The notes: generated by a model from the letters alone, not told the origin. Counted from the first letter of the stretch, positions 1 to 6,612 are shown. The stretch: 33,204 bases of DNA from Isosphaera sp. (GCA_013822085.1 PNJV01000027.1:1-33204), one strand, 5' to 3'. Numbers and translations: made by a program.

Positions 1-90
1 CACCCGCTGGGCCATCAGCGAGCCTGGATCGCCGGCGGGCCGCACGCTACCATCGGCCTGTGCCCGGGGCACGCCTTGTGCCGCCGGCAT
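1..90 (-). CDS. Possible 5' end of a gene leaving the window
   Basis: On the minus strand an ATG at 90 opens a reading frame of 30 codons that is still open at the window edge (begins MPAAQGVPRAQADG). It would be transcribed divergently from the tRNA gene. There is no Shine-Dalgarno sequence upstream, and other frames of this short stretch are also open, as expected at this G+C content. No family can be recognised. The stretch also contains a small hairpin (68-82) without a T tract. Treat as a weak candidate only. Confidence 0.22.
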   Translation of the reverse strand, partial: MPAAQGVPRAQADGSVRPAGDPGSLMAQRV

Positions 91-97
91 GACAACC

Positions 98-171
98 GGG
101 CTAGTAGCTCAGCTGGTTAGAGCGCACGCTTGATAAGCGTGAGGTCACTGGTTCGAATCCAGTCTGGCCCA
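98..171 (+). tRNA. tRNA-Ile (anticodon GAU)
   Basis: A full cloverleaf can be drawn. The acceptor stem pairs 98-104 (GGGCTAG) with 164-170 (CTGGCCC), with one G-U pair. The anticodon stem is CACGC/GCGTG (125-129 with 137-141) around loop TTGATAA, which places anticodon GAT at 132-134. The T arm is ACTGG-TTCGAAT-CCAGT and the discriminator is A171. The 3' CCA is not encoded (TTG follows), so it must be added after transcription. The gene stands alone: neither flank shows 16S or 23S rRNA or a tRNA-Ala partner, the usual setting of this tRNA in many bacteria. Identification is secure from structure and anticodon. Confidence 0.97.
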
Positions 172-288
172 TTGCCGAAACTTCCGCCGGTTCACGGCCC
201 GCGCTGTCGGTTGCCAGTGGCTTGGTCAGTCGATTGCATCACTGCGCAACGGGCTCGCTTCTATCCTCGTGTCGATTTTATAGAAGCT

Positions 289-597
289 CTACGACTTCCT
301 CGTGTTCTTCTCGATCTCTACCAGGCAAAGCAAGAGCTCAGCCAATGCCGTCGGAATCAGGACGATTACAAATGTGATCAGCCCGGTCATGATGGCCACG
401 CCAGCGACGATGCCGGCCTCGATTTTGTGGGCTACTACAATCGCCCAAAAATCCTGAAAGTTTGCCACGTTGTTCGTGTACACCGTGGCCAGCACCGCGA
501 TCCCGGCGGGCAGCACAACCGCAGCGCACACCGCCAGGCCACACACAAACTTGATTGTCCCGGCGAGAACCTTGATCGAATCGCCGCTGTACGACAT
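289..597 (-). CDS. Small two-helix membrane protein, DUF4282-like
   Basis: This encodes 102 residues from an ATG at 597, preceded by AGGAG at a 6-nt spacing. That site makes this start better than a GTG eight codons upstream. Two long hydrophobic segments (about residues 17-39 and 58-82) are joined by a short polar loop. The C-terminus (AELLLCLVEIEKNT) resembles the end of DUF4282-type small membrane proteins of unknown function, but the match is by eye and weak. The gene and its flanks are clearly AT-richer than the rest of the window (about 54% G+C over 301-720), and it lies next to a tRNA gene, so recent acquisition is possible. It is probably an inner-membrane protein; function unknown. 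Confidence 0.68.
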   Translation of the reverse strand: MSYSGDSIKVLAGTIKFVCGLAVCAAVVLPAGIAVLATVYTNNVANFQDFWAIVVAHKIEAGIVAGVAIMTGLITFVIVLIPTALAELLLCLVEIEKNTRKS

Positions 598-715
598 GCT
601 GTACTCCTGTTGCTGCTGCACACCAAAGCACTCACATACCTTGTCATCCTAAATCTTACGCCAACCAAGCGACTCCTGAACACCTTGCATTCGTGGATGA
701 TGTTGAAATTCTAAC

Positions 716-1411
716 ATGCTCATGCTGCGAACGGCGTTGTTCATCGTGCTAGTGCTCGGGTCGGTGGGCGTCGCTGGGTACGCCGCGGTGGCGTACGCCC
801 TGCTGCCCGTCGGCTCGACGGTCCACCCGCAGATGCAGGCGGTCTACGAGCAGCACCGCGTCGCGATCCTGGCGCACATCGCCGGCTCGATGGCGGCGCT
901 GCTGATCGGCCCGGCGCAGTTCATCAGCGGGCTGCGGGCCCGGCAGCCGCGGGTTCACCGCGTGCTGGGTCGGCTGTACCTACTGGGCGTGCTCGTCGGC
1001 GGCGTGGCCGGCCTGCGTATGGCAATGCTCGCGTTCGGCGGGATCGTGGCGCACACGGGCTTTGCGCTGCTGGCGGCGTTGTGGCTGTGGACCGGGGCCC
1101 GGGCGCTGCTGGCCGCCCGAGCCGGGCGGATCGCCGAGCACCGCCGATGGATGATCCGGAACTTTGCGCTCACGTTCGCCGCTGTGACGCTGCGGGCGCA
1201 GCTCGGGCTCTTTGCGGCCCTGGGCTTTGCGTTCGAGTCGTACTACCCCGTGCTGGCCTGGATCAGCTGGGTGCCCAACCTGATGGTGGCCCAGTGGCTC
1301 GTGAGGCCGCCACGGCGCTGCGCTGCGACGCCCGCTGGGCTCATGCCGACACCAGCCTCGCCGGCCGCTGCCTCGCCGAGCCTCTTGAGCAGCCCGTCGC
1401 TGGAGCGTTGA
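716..1411 (+). CDS. DUF2306-type multi-pass membrane protein
   Basis: A 231-residue protein with about six hydrophobic helices (roughly residues 5-30, 48-72, 86-106, 112-132, 149-172 and 178-196). Conserved-looking motifs are the histidine in helix 2 (H54), GPAQF followed by LR...P..HR..GR.Y (65-88), and EHRRWMIRN (141-149) at the start of helix 5. This layout matches the DUF2306 predicted membrane proteins, whose function is not established; the conserved His residues have suggested heme or metal binding, which is inference. Two in-frame ATGs (716 and 722) are possible and neither has a good ribosome-binding site. The last 30 residues are Pro/Ala/Ser-rich and probably disordered. The gene appears to be monocistronic. 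Confidence 0.8.
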   Translation: MLMLRTALFIVLVLGSVGVAGYAAVAYALLPVGSTVHPQMQAVYEQHRVAILAHIAGSMAALLIGPAQFISGLRARQPRVHRVLGRLYLLGVLVGGVAGLRMAMLAFGGIVAHTGFALLAALWLWTGARALLAARAGRIAEHRRWMIRNFALTFAAVTLRAQLGLFAALGFAFESYYPVLAWISWVPNLMVAQWLVRPPRRCAATPAGLMPTPASPAAASPSLLSSPSLER

Positions 1412-1574
1412 CCCCACCCCCACACCCCCCGCCGCGCCCTGCAACCCCCGCGCCCTACACCCTCTCAGCTTTTCCCAGCTGACGCAGGCCGCACAGCCCG
1501 CGCGCGACTCGGGGCGTTGTGCTCAGCGCTGCCTCCCGGCGGCCCGCGCGTGCTCGATAAATCCCGATGCGGCC
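1412..1574. other. Non-coding spacer with C-tracts
   Basis: The spacer after the DUF2306 gene begins with C runs (1412-1430, CCCC-A-CCCCC-A-C-A-CCCCCC) and then ordinary GC-rich sequence. Its G-rich complement could form a quadruplex. There is no convincing stem followed by a T tract. The promoter of the next gene lies at its downstream edge. Confidence 0.4.
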
Positions 1575-1602
1575 TTGCGTGGCTGCGGTTCGGGTGTACA
1601 CT
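1575..1602 (+). promoter_or_regulatory. Sigma-70-like promoter for the Cys-rich unit
   Basis: TTGCGT (1575-1580) and TACACT (1597-1602) are separated by 16 nt. The expected start of transcription is near 1609, only a few bases before the ATG at 1613, so the first mRNA would be nearly leaderless. No Shine-Dalgarno sequence lies between. TACACT recurs as a -10 box on the minus strand at 10467-10462 and 25636-25631, which supports its reality in this genome. Confidence 0.5.
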
Positions 1603-1612
1603 TTCGATTCCG

Positions 1613-2008
1613 ATGCGGCTGATCGTGATCATCCTGGCTGCGATCGTGGCCATCGGCCCCGCCGGGCCGATGCTGGCCATGGTCAACGGCGCCCCGTGCT
1701 GCACGGGCCCGCAACGGTGGCAGAACGACCCGCAAGAGCTCAGCAAGGCGCGAGACTGCCCGCTGTGCGTCGGGGCTGAGATGCCCGGCGATCGCGCCGA
1801 GCGGGGGCTGCCCGGCCCCGAGAGCGAAGACAGCGAGCGGCCGTGCTCGTCGTGCCGGTGCTGCGCGCTGGTCGCGTGGGCGCCGACGCGACCCAGCAAC
1901 GACCGCGTCAGGCTGAGAGCACCGGCGCGCGTGGCTGTGGCGCCCCGGCGTGCGGCCACGCGCGCGCTGGAGACCCCGACGCCCCCGCCCCGCTCCGTGC
2001 GCCTCTGA
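1613..2008 (+). CDS. Exported cysteine-rich small protein, unknown function
   Basis: A 131-residue protein starting with a short hydrophobic segment (residues 2-23, MRLIVIILAAIVAIGP), which reads as a signal peptide or anchor. Eight cysteines follow in three clusters: a CC pair (about 29-30), CPLC, and CSSCRCC, all before residue about 85. The remainder is Arg/Pro/Ala-rich and probably disordered. The clustered Cys suggest metal binding or disulfides outside the cytoplasm; that is inference, and I recognise no family. The ATG at 1613 is preferred because the hydrophobic leader begins there and a TACACT box sits 10 nt upstream. The next gene, 92 nt downstream, is another exported Cys-rich protein sharing the CPLC motif, so the two probably act together. 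Confidence 0.6.
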   Translation: MRLIVIILAAIVAIGPAGPMLAMVNGAPCCTGPQRWQNDPQELSKARDCPLCVGAEMPGDRAERGLPGPESEDSERPCSSCRCCALVAWAPTRPSNDRVRLRAPARVAVAPRRAATRALETPTPPPRSVRL

Positions 2009-2060
2009 GCGGCCGCTGGCGTTGATCTTTTCATCTGAACGAACCACTCAAACCACGAGG

Positions 2061-2086
2061 CTGCGCGCCCAGAGAACGGCGCGCAG
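2061..2086 (+). promoter_or_regulatory. Leader hairpin before the second Cys-rich gene
   Basis: CTGCGCGCC (2061-2069) and GGCGCGCAG (2078-2086) form a perfect 9-bp stem with an 8-nt loop. The right arm ends 2 nt before the AGGAG ribosome-binding site (2089-2093). It lacks a T tract, so it is not an intrinsic terminator. It could set relative expression of the two genes by shielding or exposing the site, or by stabilising a processed mRNA end. The stem is directly visible; the role is inference. Confidence 0.5.
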
Positions 2087-2100
2087 CCAGGAGATGTGCC

Positions 2101-2370
2101 ATGTCGACGAAGTTGAAGCTGCTCGCCGGGGTCCTGCTGACCGGCGCTCTGGGTCTTGTGGCTGCCACGTCCGGGGCTGCGACGCACAAGGCCTGCGCCT
2201 GCGGGTCGTGCGCGCCGTCCTGCGCGTGCTGCGATGGCGGGCCGTGCACGTGCACGGACTGCCTGTGCGCCTGCGGGTGCGGGGCCCAGGTGGCCGGGGC
2301 CGACGCGCAGAGCGCAGCGGCCGGCTGCCCGCTGTGCCAGGGCGAGTCGGCTCACGCTGACACGCGCTGA
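2101..2370 (+). CDS. Exported metallothionein-like Cys-rich peptide
   Basis: An 89-residue protein with a clear signal peptide: basic N-terminus MSTKLK, hydrophobic core to about residue 23, and an Ala-rich cleavage zone near SGAA. The mature part has about 64 residues with 14 cysteines, in patterns such as CAC, CACC, CTC, CLCAC and CGC, ending with CPLC. AGGAG (2089-2093) lies 7 nt before the ATG. The Cys density and C-x-C pattern are typical of metallothioneins, but those are normally cytoplasmic; here a signal peptide would send it to the periplasm or outside. I do not recognise an exact family. It is the last gene of a unit closed by the terminator at 2423-2460. A role in metal storage or detoxification is inference. 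Confidence 0.75.
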   Translation: MSTKLKLLAGVLLTGALGLVAATSGAATHKACACGSCAPSCACCDGGPCTCTDCLCACGCGAQVAGADAQSAAAGCPLCQGESAHADTR

Positions 2371-2422
2371 GTGACGCGCTCGGCAGCGCGGGGTACCTGA
2401 AAACCCAGGAACGCAAACCCAC

Positions 2423-2460
2423 GAACGGCAGGGCTTCGGCTCTGCCGTTCTTTCTTTGTT
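2423..2460 (+). terminator. Intrinsic terminator after the Cys-rich unit
   Basis: GAACGGCAGGGC (2423-2434) pairs with GCTCTGCCGTTC (2439-2450) over 12 bp with one G-U, closed by a TTCG tetraloop and followed by TTTCTTTGTT. This is a textbook rho-independent terminator and the clearest one in the window. Confidence 0.92.
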
Positions 2461-2515
2461 CAGTCCAGAGTGACAGCGCCATGTCCGTCAGACCTGACAT
2501 TATCCGAAAATGAGC

Positions 2516-2549
2516 TTGCCTCCGCGCCACATCATCGTATTGTGATACG
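2516..2549 (+). promoter_or_regulatory. Possible promoter with overlapping palindrome
   Basis: In the spacer before the gene at 2668, TTGCCT (2516-2521) and TATTGT (2538-2543) are 16 nt apart. A perfect dyad CGTAT-TGTG-ATACG (2536-2549) covers the proposed -10. This stretch is AT-rich for the window. The arrangement suggests a repressor operator over a promoter with a leader of about 115 nt. No regulator is encoded next to it. Confidence 0.35.
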
Positions 2550-2667
2550 GGTGGTGTTTGGTTTGTCGACCGTGGGCTCGGCAGCCGGCACCGCCCTTTC
2601 TGAGCACACACCGCGGCGGGCGTGGGCCCGGCGCAGCACACGTGGGGGCAGAGCAAGGAGGCACGTC

Positions 2668-3366
2668 ATGATGGCCAGGCATCGGCTTGAGCGGGTGGCG
2701 GTCTGGGGCTCGTCGGAGGCGCTCCTGGACGCGGTGCTCGAGAACGGGAGGCAGCTCCCGATCGGGGCGCGAGCGCGGCTGGTCGAGGGCGGGTGCGCGG
2801 GGATCGCGGCCGACGGCCTCGGTCTCCAGCGGCTGCTCGAGCTGGGCTACGGCCTGAGCGAGGTGGCGGCCGCGGTCGCCGAGCGGCTGGCCGAGCGGGT
2901 TCGGCGGCAGAGCCCCGGGGCGTGCGGACTGGGGGCGTGCGGGCCTGGGGCGTGCGGACCGGGGGCGTGGGCGGCAGCGCTGGCTGGGCTGTGCGCCTGG
3001 CACGAGCGGCTGGCGGAGGCCGGCCCGGTCGCCAGGCGCGCCCTGGACGCCGACCACGCCGAGCGTGTGGTGCAGGGGATCGCCGCGTGCGTGCACGGCG
3101 TGATGCAGGCCGGCGGGGCCCAGCGGCACGGGTGCGCCGACGGCGTGGACGCGGCGCTTGCGGCCTGGCAGTGCGGGCCCGGCGTCGTGCAGACCGCTGA
3201 GCGGGTGCTCGGCGGGGCCACTCAGAGGCTGGGGGCCTGGTCGGAGGCGCAGGGCAGGGCGGCGCGGCGCGCCGCACGACGCGACAGCGACGCGCGGCGG
3301 GTCATGCAGCTGGCCGGGGTGGCGGCCGCTGTGGCGCCCCAGCCGGCGGTGGCTGCGGCGGCGTGA
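2668..3366 (+). CDS. Unrecognised Ala/Arg-rich protein with internal repeats
   Basis: A 232-residue protein whose start is fixed by AAGGAGG (2655-2661), 6 nt before ATG 2668; a second ATG follows directly. It has no signal peptide or membrane helix. The first 80 residues look folded and mostly helical (SEALLDAVLENGR, LQRLLELGYGLSEVAAAVAERLAERV). A Gly-Ala-Cys-Gly repeat follows near residues 84-100, encoded by three tandem 15-nt units, then more helical, Ala-rich sequence, a basic stretch (RAARRAARRDSDARR) and a hydrophobic Ala/Val end. I cannot name a family. The strong ribosome-binding site and upstream palindrome argue for a real, regulated gene. It converges with the dehydrogenase gene 37 nt downstream. 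Confidence 0.65.
   Translation: MMARHRLERVAVWGSSEALLDAVLENGRQLPIGARARLVEGGCAGIAADGLGLQRLLELGYGLSEVAAAVAERLAERVRRQSPGACGLGACGPGACGPGAWAAALAGLCAWHERLAEAGPVARRALDADHAERVVQGIAACVHGVMQAGGAQRHGCADGVDAALAAWQCGPGVVQTAERVLGGATQRLGAWSEAQGRAARRAARRDSDARRVMQLAGVAAAVAPQPAVAAAA
2917..2970 (+). repeat. 15-nt tandem repeat inside a coding region
   Basis: Three 15-nt units beginning GGGGCGTGCGG (2917-2931, 2932-2946, 2947-2961) and a partial fourth differ at only a few bases each. In frame they encode repeated Gly-Ala-Cys-Gly-Pro/Leu. The unit is a multiple of three, so copy-number changes keep the frame. Confidence 0.85.
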
Positions 3367-3403
3367 GCGTGCCGGGGCAGCGCGGCCCGGGCAGAACGGC
3401 TCA

Positions 3404-4420
3404 TCAGGCCAGGTCGTTGGCCAGGACGACGCGGTAGCGGGCCTTGCCGGCGCGGAGATGGTCCAGCGCGTCGTTGGCGCGGGACATCGGGAACGACTCG
3501 GTGATGGGCGCGATGCGGTGGCGGGCGGCAAAGTCGAGCATCGCCTGGGTGGTGGCCGGGGAGCCGAGCGGCGTGCCGGAGACGGCCTTCTGGCCCGAGA
3601 TCAGGGCCATGGCCGGGGCGGGGATGGGCTCGAGGACGGCGCCGACCAGGTGGAGACGGCCGCGCGGGGCCAGGGCGTCGAGATAGGCGTTCCAGTTGAG
3701 CGGGACGTTGACGGTGACGAGCAGGAAGTCGAGAGAGCCCTTGAGCGCGGCCATCTGGGCCTCGTCGCGCGAGCTGACGACGCGGTGGGCGCCCATGGCC
3801 AGGATCTGGTCGCGCTTGGAGTCGGAGGAGGAGAAGGCGGTCACGTCGCACCCCCAGGCGCGCAGGAACTGCAGGGCCAGGTGGCCCAGGCCGCCGATGC
3901 CGACAACGCCGACGCGCTCGGTGGGCCGGACGTTGTGCTGCACGATGGGGTTGAAGACGGTGATGCCGCCGCAGAAGAGGGGCCCGGCTGAGGCGGCGTC
4001 GATCCGCTCTGGCAGCGGGACGGCCCAGGCCCAGTGGGCCCGGACCCGCGTGGCAAAGCCGCCGGGGCGGCCGATCATGGTGGCCTCGCTGGACGGGCAG
4101 AGGTTGTGGTCGCCGTCCAGGCAGGTCCGGCAGTGCATGCAGGAGGAGGAGTACCAGCCCAGCCCGACGCGCTGGCCGATGCGCAAGCCCCGGGCGCCGG
4201 ACCCCAGCGCCGCCACGGTGCCCACCGCCTCGTGGCCCGGCACGAGCGGGTAACGCGAGATGCCCCAGTCGTTGTGGAGCATCGAGAGGTCGGAGTGGCA
4301 GATCCCGCAGTGCGAGACGGCGATCTCGACGTGGTCGTCCCGGAGGGGGCCCAGGTCGATCGGGGTCTTGGCCAGCGCGGCTCCGGCCGACGGGGCGGAC
4401 ATAGCGATCGCGGTGTGCAT
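3404..4420 (-). CDS. Zinc-dependent alcohol dehydrogenase, CAD/YahK-like
   Basis: This 338-residue medium-chain dehydrogenase probably reduces aldehydes with NADPH. Catalytic zinc ligands are seen at C38 (HCGICHSD), H63-E64 (PGHEAVG) and C150 (LFCGG). Structural zinc cysteines are C94, C97, C100 and C108. The Rossmann motif GIGGLG is at 174-179, and the SSSDSK segment near 197-202 fits NADP preference in the cinnamyl-alcohol-dehydrogenase/YahK group. Length and motif spacing are normal, so it is probably active. Substrate is unknown; broad aldehyde reduction is usual for relatives. It is the last gene of the ArsR-SDR-OYE-ADH cluster, 52 nt after the OYE stop. The ATG at 4420 has no good ribosome-binding site; a second in-frame ATG lies six codons inside. 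Confidence 0.93.
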   Translation of the reverse strand: MHTAIAMSAPSAGAALAKTPIDLGPLRDDHVEIAVSHCGICHSDLSMLHNDWGISRYPLVPGHEAVGTVAALGSGARGLRIGQRVGLGWYSSSCMHCRTCLDGDHNLCPSSEATMIGRPGGFATRVRAHWAWAVPLPERIDAASAGPLFCGGITVFNPIVQHNVRPTERVGVVGIGGLGHLALQFLRAWGCDVTAFSSSDSKRDQILAMGAHRVVSSRDEAQMAALKGSLDFLLVTVNVPLNWNAYLDALAPRGRLHLVGAVLEPIPAPAMALISGQKAVSGTPLGSPATTQAMLDFAARHRIAPITESFPMSRANDALDHLRAGKARYRVVLANDLA

Positions 4421-4472
4421 GGGCGGTCTCGGGCGTTGAGGTGTGGCTGGGTGGCGTGGCTTGGCGCGGGGA

Positions 4473-5552
4473 TTATGGGAGGGCCGGGTAGTCGGTGTAG
4501 CCGACGGCGCCGACGGCGTAGAAGGTCTCGGGGTTGGGCGTGTTGAGGGGTGCGCCGGCCTGGAGGCGGCGCGGCAGGTCAGGGTTGGCGATGAAGGGCT
4601 TGCCGAAGGCGACGGCGTCGGCGTGGCCCCTGCCCAGCACGTCGCGCGCCCGGTCGAGGGTGTACTGGCCGTTGACGACCAGCACGTGGCGTGTGAACTG
4701 GCGGAAGTAGCCCACGGGGACGGGGTCGGTGGCGCCGTGGCGGATGTCGGCCGAGTCGGCCTCGTAGATGTGGACGTAGGCCAGCGGGAGCGCGTCCAGG
4801 AGCGTGACGGCGGTGGAGAATGTCGCGCGCGGGTCGGAGTCGGACATGTCGTTGAAGGTGCCGCTGGGTGAGAAGCGGACGCCGACGCGGCCGGGGCCCC
4901 AGACATCGACGGCGGCCTGCGCGGCCTGCAGGACCAGGCGGGCGCGGTTGTGGGCGGTCCCGCCGAAGGAGTCGGTGCGGCGGTTGGTGCCGTCGCGGAG
5001 GAACTGGTCAAGGAGGTAGCCGTTGGCGGCGTGGAGCTCGACGCCGTCGAAGCCGGCGAGCTTGGCGTTGAGGGCCGCGGCCCGGAACTGCTCGACGATG
5101 AGCGGGACCTCGCCGGTCTCCAGGGCGCGGGGCGTGGCGTGCGGCTTGGGTCCGTCGGCGGTGGAGGCGTTGCCCTTGGCGGCGATGGGCGACGGGGCCA
5201 CGGGCGAGGCGGCGATGGCGTCCGGGTGGGCGGTGCGGCCGGCGTGCCAGAGCTGGTTGACGATGCGGCCGCCGGCACGGTGGACGGCGTCGGTGACCAG
5301 GCGCCAGCCGTCGGTCTGGGCGGTTGTGAAGATGCCCGGGATGTTGGGGTAGGCCAGGCTCAGCGGCGAGACCATGGTGGCCTCGGAGATGATCAGGCCC
5401 GCCGAGGCGCGCTGGGCGTAGTAGGCGGCGTTGAGCGGGTTGGGGACGCCGCCGGTGCTCGCTCGGCAGCGTGTCATCGGTGCCATCAGGGCGCGGTTGG
5501 GGGCGTGGATGAGGCCGAGCTGGACCGGGGAGAAGAGATCGGGTGCGGGCAT
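4473..5552 (-). CDS. Old yellow enzyme family FMN ene-reductase (NemA-like)
   Basis: A 359-residue flavoprotein of the old yellow enzyme family, which reduces activated C=C bonds of enones, quinones, maleimides or nitro compounds with NAD(P)H. Visible signatures are the N-terminal LFSPVQLG and PNR..MAPMTR, QLWHAGR (100-106), the substrate-anion pair H174/N177 in HAANGYLLDQFL, and RTDSFGG (192-198). C-terminal VAFGKPFIANPDLP matches the FMN phosphate region. Length is typical of NemA/XenB relatives. It lies between the SDR gene and the alcohol dehydrogenase on the same strand, separated from the SDR by a 117-nt spacer holding a G-tract repeat. The context supports detoxification of reactive electrophiles. 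The exact substrate cannot be read from sequence. Confidence 0.94.
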   Translation of the reverse strand: MPAPDLFSPVQLGLIHAPNRALMAPMTRCRASTGGVPNPLNAAYYAQRASAGLIISEATMVSPLSLAYPNIPGIFTTAQTDGWRLVTDAVHRAGGRIVNQLWHAGRTAHPDAIAASPVAPSPIAAKGNASTADGPKPHATPRALETGEVPLIVEQFRAAALNAKLAGFDGVELHAANGYLLDQFLRDGTNRRTDSFGGTAHNRARLVLQAAQAAVDVWGPGRVGVRFSPSGTFNDMSDSDPRATFSTAVTLLDALPLAYVHIYEADSADIRHGATDPVPVGYFRQFTRHVLVVNGQYTLDRARDVLGRGHADAVAFGKPFIANPDLPRRLQAGAPLNTPNPETFYAVGAVGYTDYPALP

Positions 5553-5576
5553 GGCGGGTTCCGTGTTCTTGCGCGC

Positions 5577-5611
5577 GGGGCGGGGGGGCGGGGGGGCGGG
5601 GGGGCGGGGGG
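5577..5611. repeat. Octamer G-tract repeat (GGGGGGGC)
   Basis: Three runs of seven G (5582-5588, 5590-5596, 5598-5604), flanked by shorter runs, are separated by single C bases. The array lies between the SDR stop and the OYE start, so the G-rich strand is the template and the operon mRNA would carry C-runs. It could form a quadruplex in DNA. Confidence 0.85.
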
Positions 5612-5669
5612 TGTGTCAACGGCGTGCGAGCATTGGTGCGGGCCGGACCGATCGCGTCGCCTGGCTTGG

Positions 5670-6446
5670 TCACGGGGCGGTGTAGCCGCCGTCGACGCGC
5701 AGGTCGTGCCCGGTGATGAACGACGCTGAAGGCGAGGCGAGGAAGAGCACAGCGGCGGCGACCTCGTCGGGCAGGCCGATCCGGCCGACGGGGTGCTGCT
5801 GGGCGAAGCCGGCCTTGGCCTCCTGAGAGTTGCCGGTGAAGCGGTCGATCATGTCCGTCTGGATGGCGGCCGGCGAGACGGTGTTGACGCGGATGTTCTG
5901 CCGGGCAACCTCCAGCGCGGCGCACTTGGAGACGCCGATCACGGCGTGCTTGGTGCCGAAGTACAGCGACGCGCCCGGCATGGCGATGGAGCCGGCGATG
6001 GACGCGTTGTTGATGATCGAGCCGGCCCCGGCCTTGAGCATCGCCGGGATCTGGTGCTTCATCGAGAGCAGGACGCCCAGGACGTTGATGTCGAAGACCT
6101 TGCGGTACTGCTCCGGCGTGATCTCCACGACCGGGCCGGTGACCTCAAGGCCGGCGTTGTTGAAGGCCACGTCGAGCCGGCCGAAGGACTTGAGGGTGAA
6201 GTCGACCATGGCCTTGGCGTCGCCCTCCTGGGTGACGTCGGCGCGGAAGAACGCGGCCCGGGCGCCGGGGGCGGCCTGCTGGATCAGCCGGACGGTCTCG
6301 TTGCCCTCCGCCTCGCGGCGGCCGGTGAGGACGACGCTGGCGCCCGCCCGCGCAAAGGCGATGGCGGTGCTTCGGCCGATGCCCGAGGTGCCGCCGGTGA
6401 TCAGGACGGACGCGCCCTTGAAGTCGTGGCCGGTGTTGAGAGGCAT
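5670..6446 (-). CDS. SDR family NAD(P)-dependent oxidoreductase
   Basis: A 258-residue classical short-chain dehydrogenase. Cofactor motif TGGTSGIG is at 18-25, NNAG at 96-99, catalytic Ser149 in NNASIAG, and Tyr162/Lys166 in YFGTK. The C-terminal GHDLRVDGGYTAP is typical of the family. All catalytic residues are present. The start at ATG 6446 is supported by AGGAG 5 nt upstream; an earlier in-frame ATG at 6533 would add an unconserved Pro-rich extension. It is the first enzyme of the cluster downstream of the ArsR-type regulator. The 166-nt gap to that gene contains a dyad (6543-6560) likely to be a control site. The substrate is unknown; partnership with an ene-reductase and an alcohol dehydrogenase suggests carbonyl or quinone reduction. 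Confidence 0.94.
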   Translation of the reverse strand: MPLNTGHDFKGASVLITGGTSGIGRSTAIAFARAGASVVLTGRREAEGNETVRLIQQAAPGARAAFFRADVTQEGDAKAMVDFTLKSFGRLDVAFNNAGLEVTGPVVEITPEQYRKVFDINVLGVLLSMKHQIPAMLKAGAGSIINNASIAGSIAMPGASLYFGTKHAVIGVSKCAALEVARQNIRVNTVSPAAIQTDMIDRFTGNSQEAKAGFAQQHPVGRIGLPDEVAAAVLFLASPSASFITGHDLRVDGGYTAP

Positions 6447-6542
6447 GGGTGCTCCTGTGGCGTTGGTGCGCGCCGGGGACTGGGCGCGCGGGGTGAACGG
6501 GATCGTGGGACCGCGGGGTGTCATCGCAGGCACGGCGTGACT

Positions 6543-6570
6543 GTTCGACGCACTTCGAACGATAGAACGA
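6543..6570 (-). promoter_or_regulatory. Candidate operator/promoter of the SDR-OYE-ADH operon
   Basis: GTTCGA (6543-6548) and TCGAAC (6555-6560) form a perfect 6-6-6 inverted repeat. On the minus strand TATCGT (6564-6559), a TAnnnT -10-like box, overlaps its edge. GAACGA also occurs twice as a direct repeat (6557-6562, 6565-6570). This lies between the ArsR-type gene stop and the SDR start, where a repressor of the operon would bind. ArsR-family operators are commonly imperfect palindromes over promoters; binding by the neighbouring protein is inference. Confidence 0.45.
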
Positions 6571-6612
6571 GCCGGGCGCGACGCGGGTTCGTGGTCGCGC
6601 GAAAAAATTTGA

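Noticed and set aside
68-82. GGCAC-GTGCC hairpin before the tRNA
   Set aside because: Only 5 bp, no T tract and no conserved context; too weak to call a terminator or regulatory site.
130-714. A long plus-strand open frame beginning inside the tRNA gene
   Set aside because: It starts within the tRNA-Ile and runs antisense to the small membrane gene, which has a proper ribosome-binding site; the translated product shows no family features.
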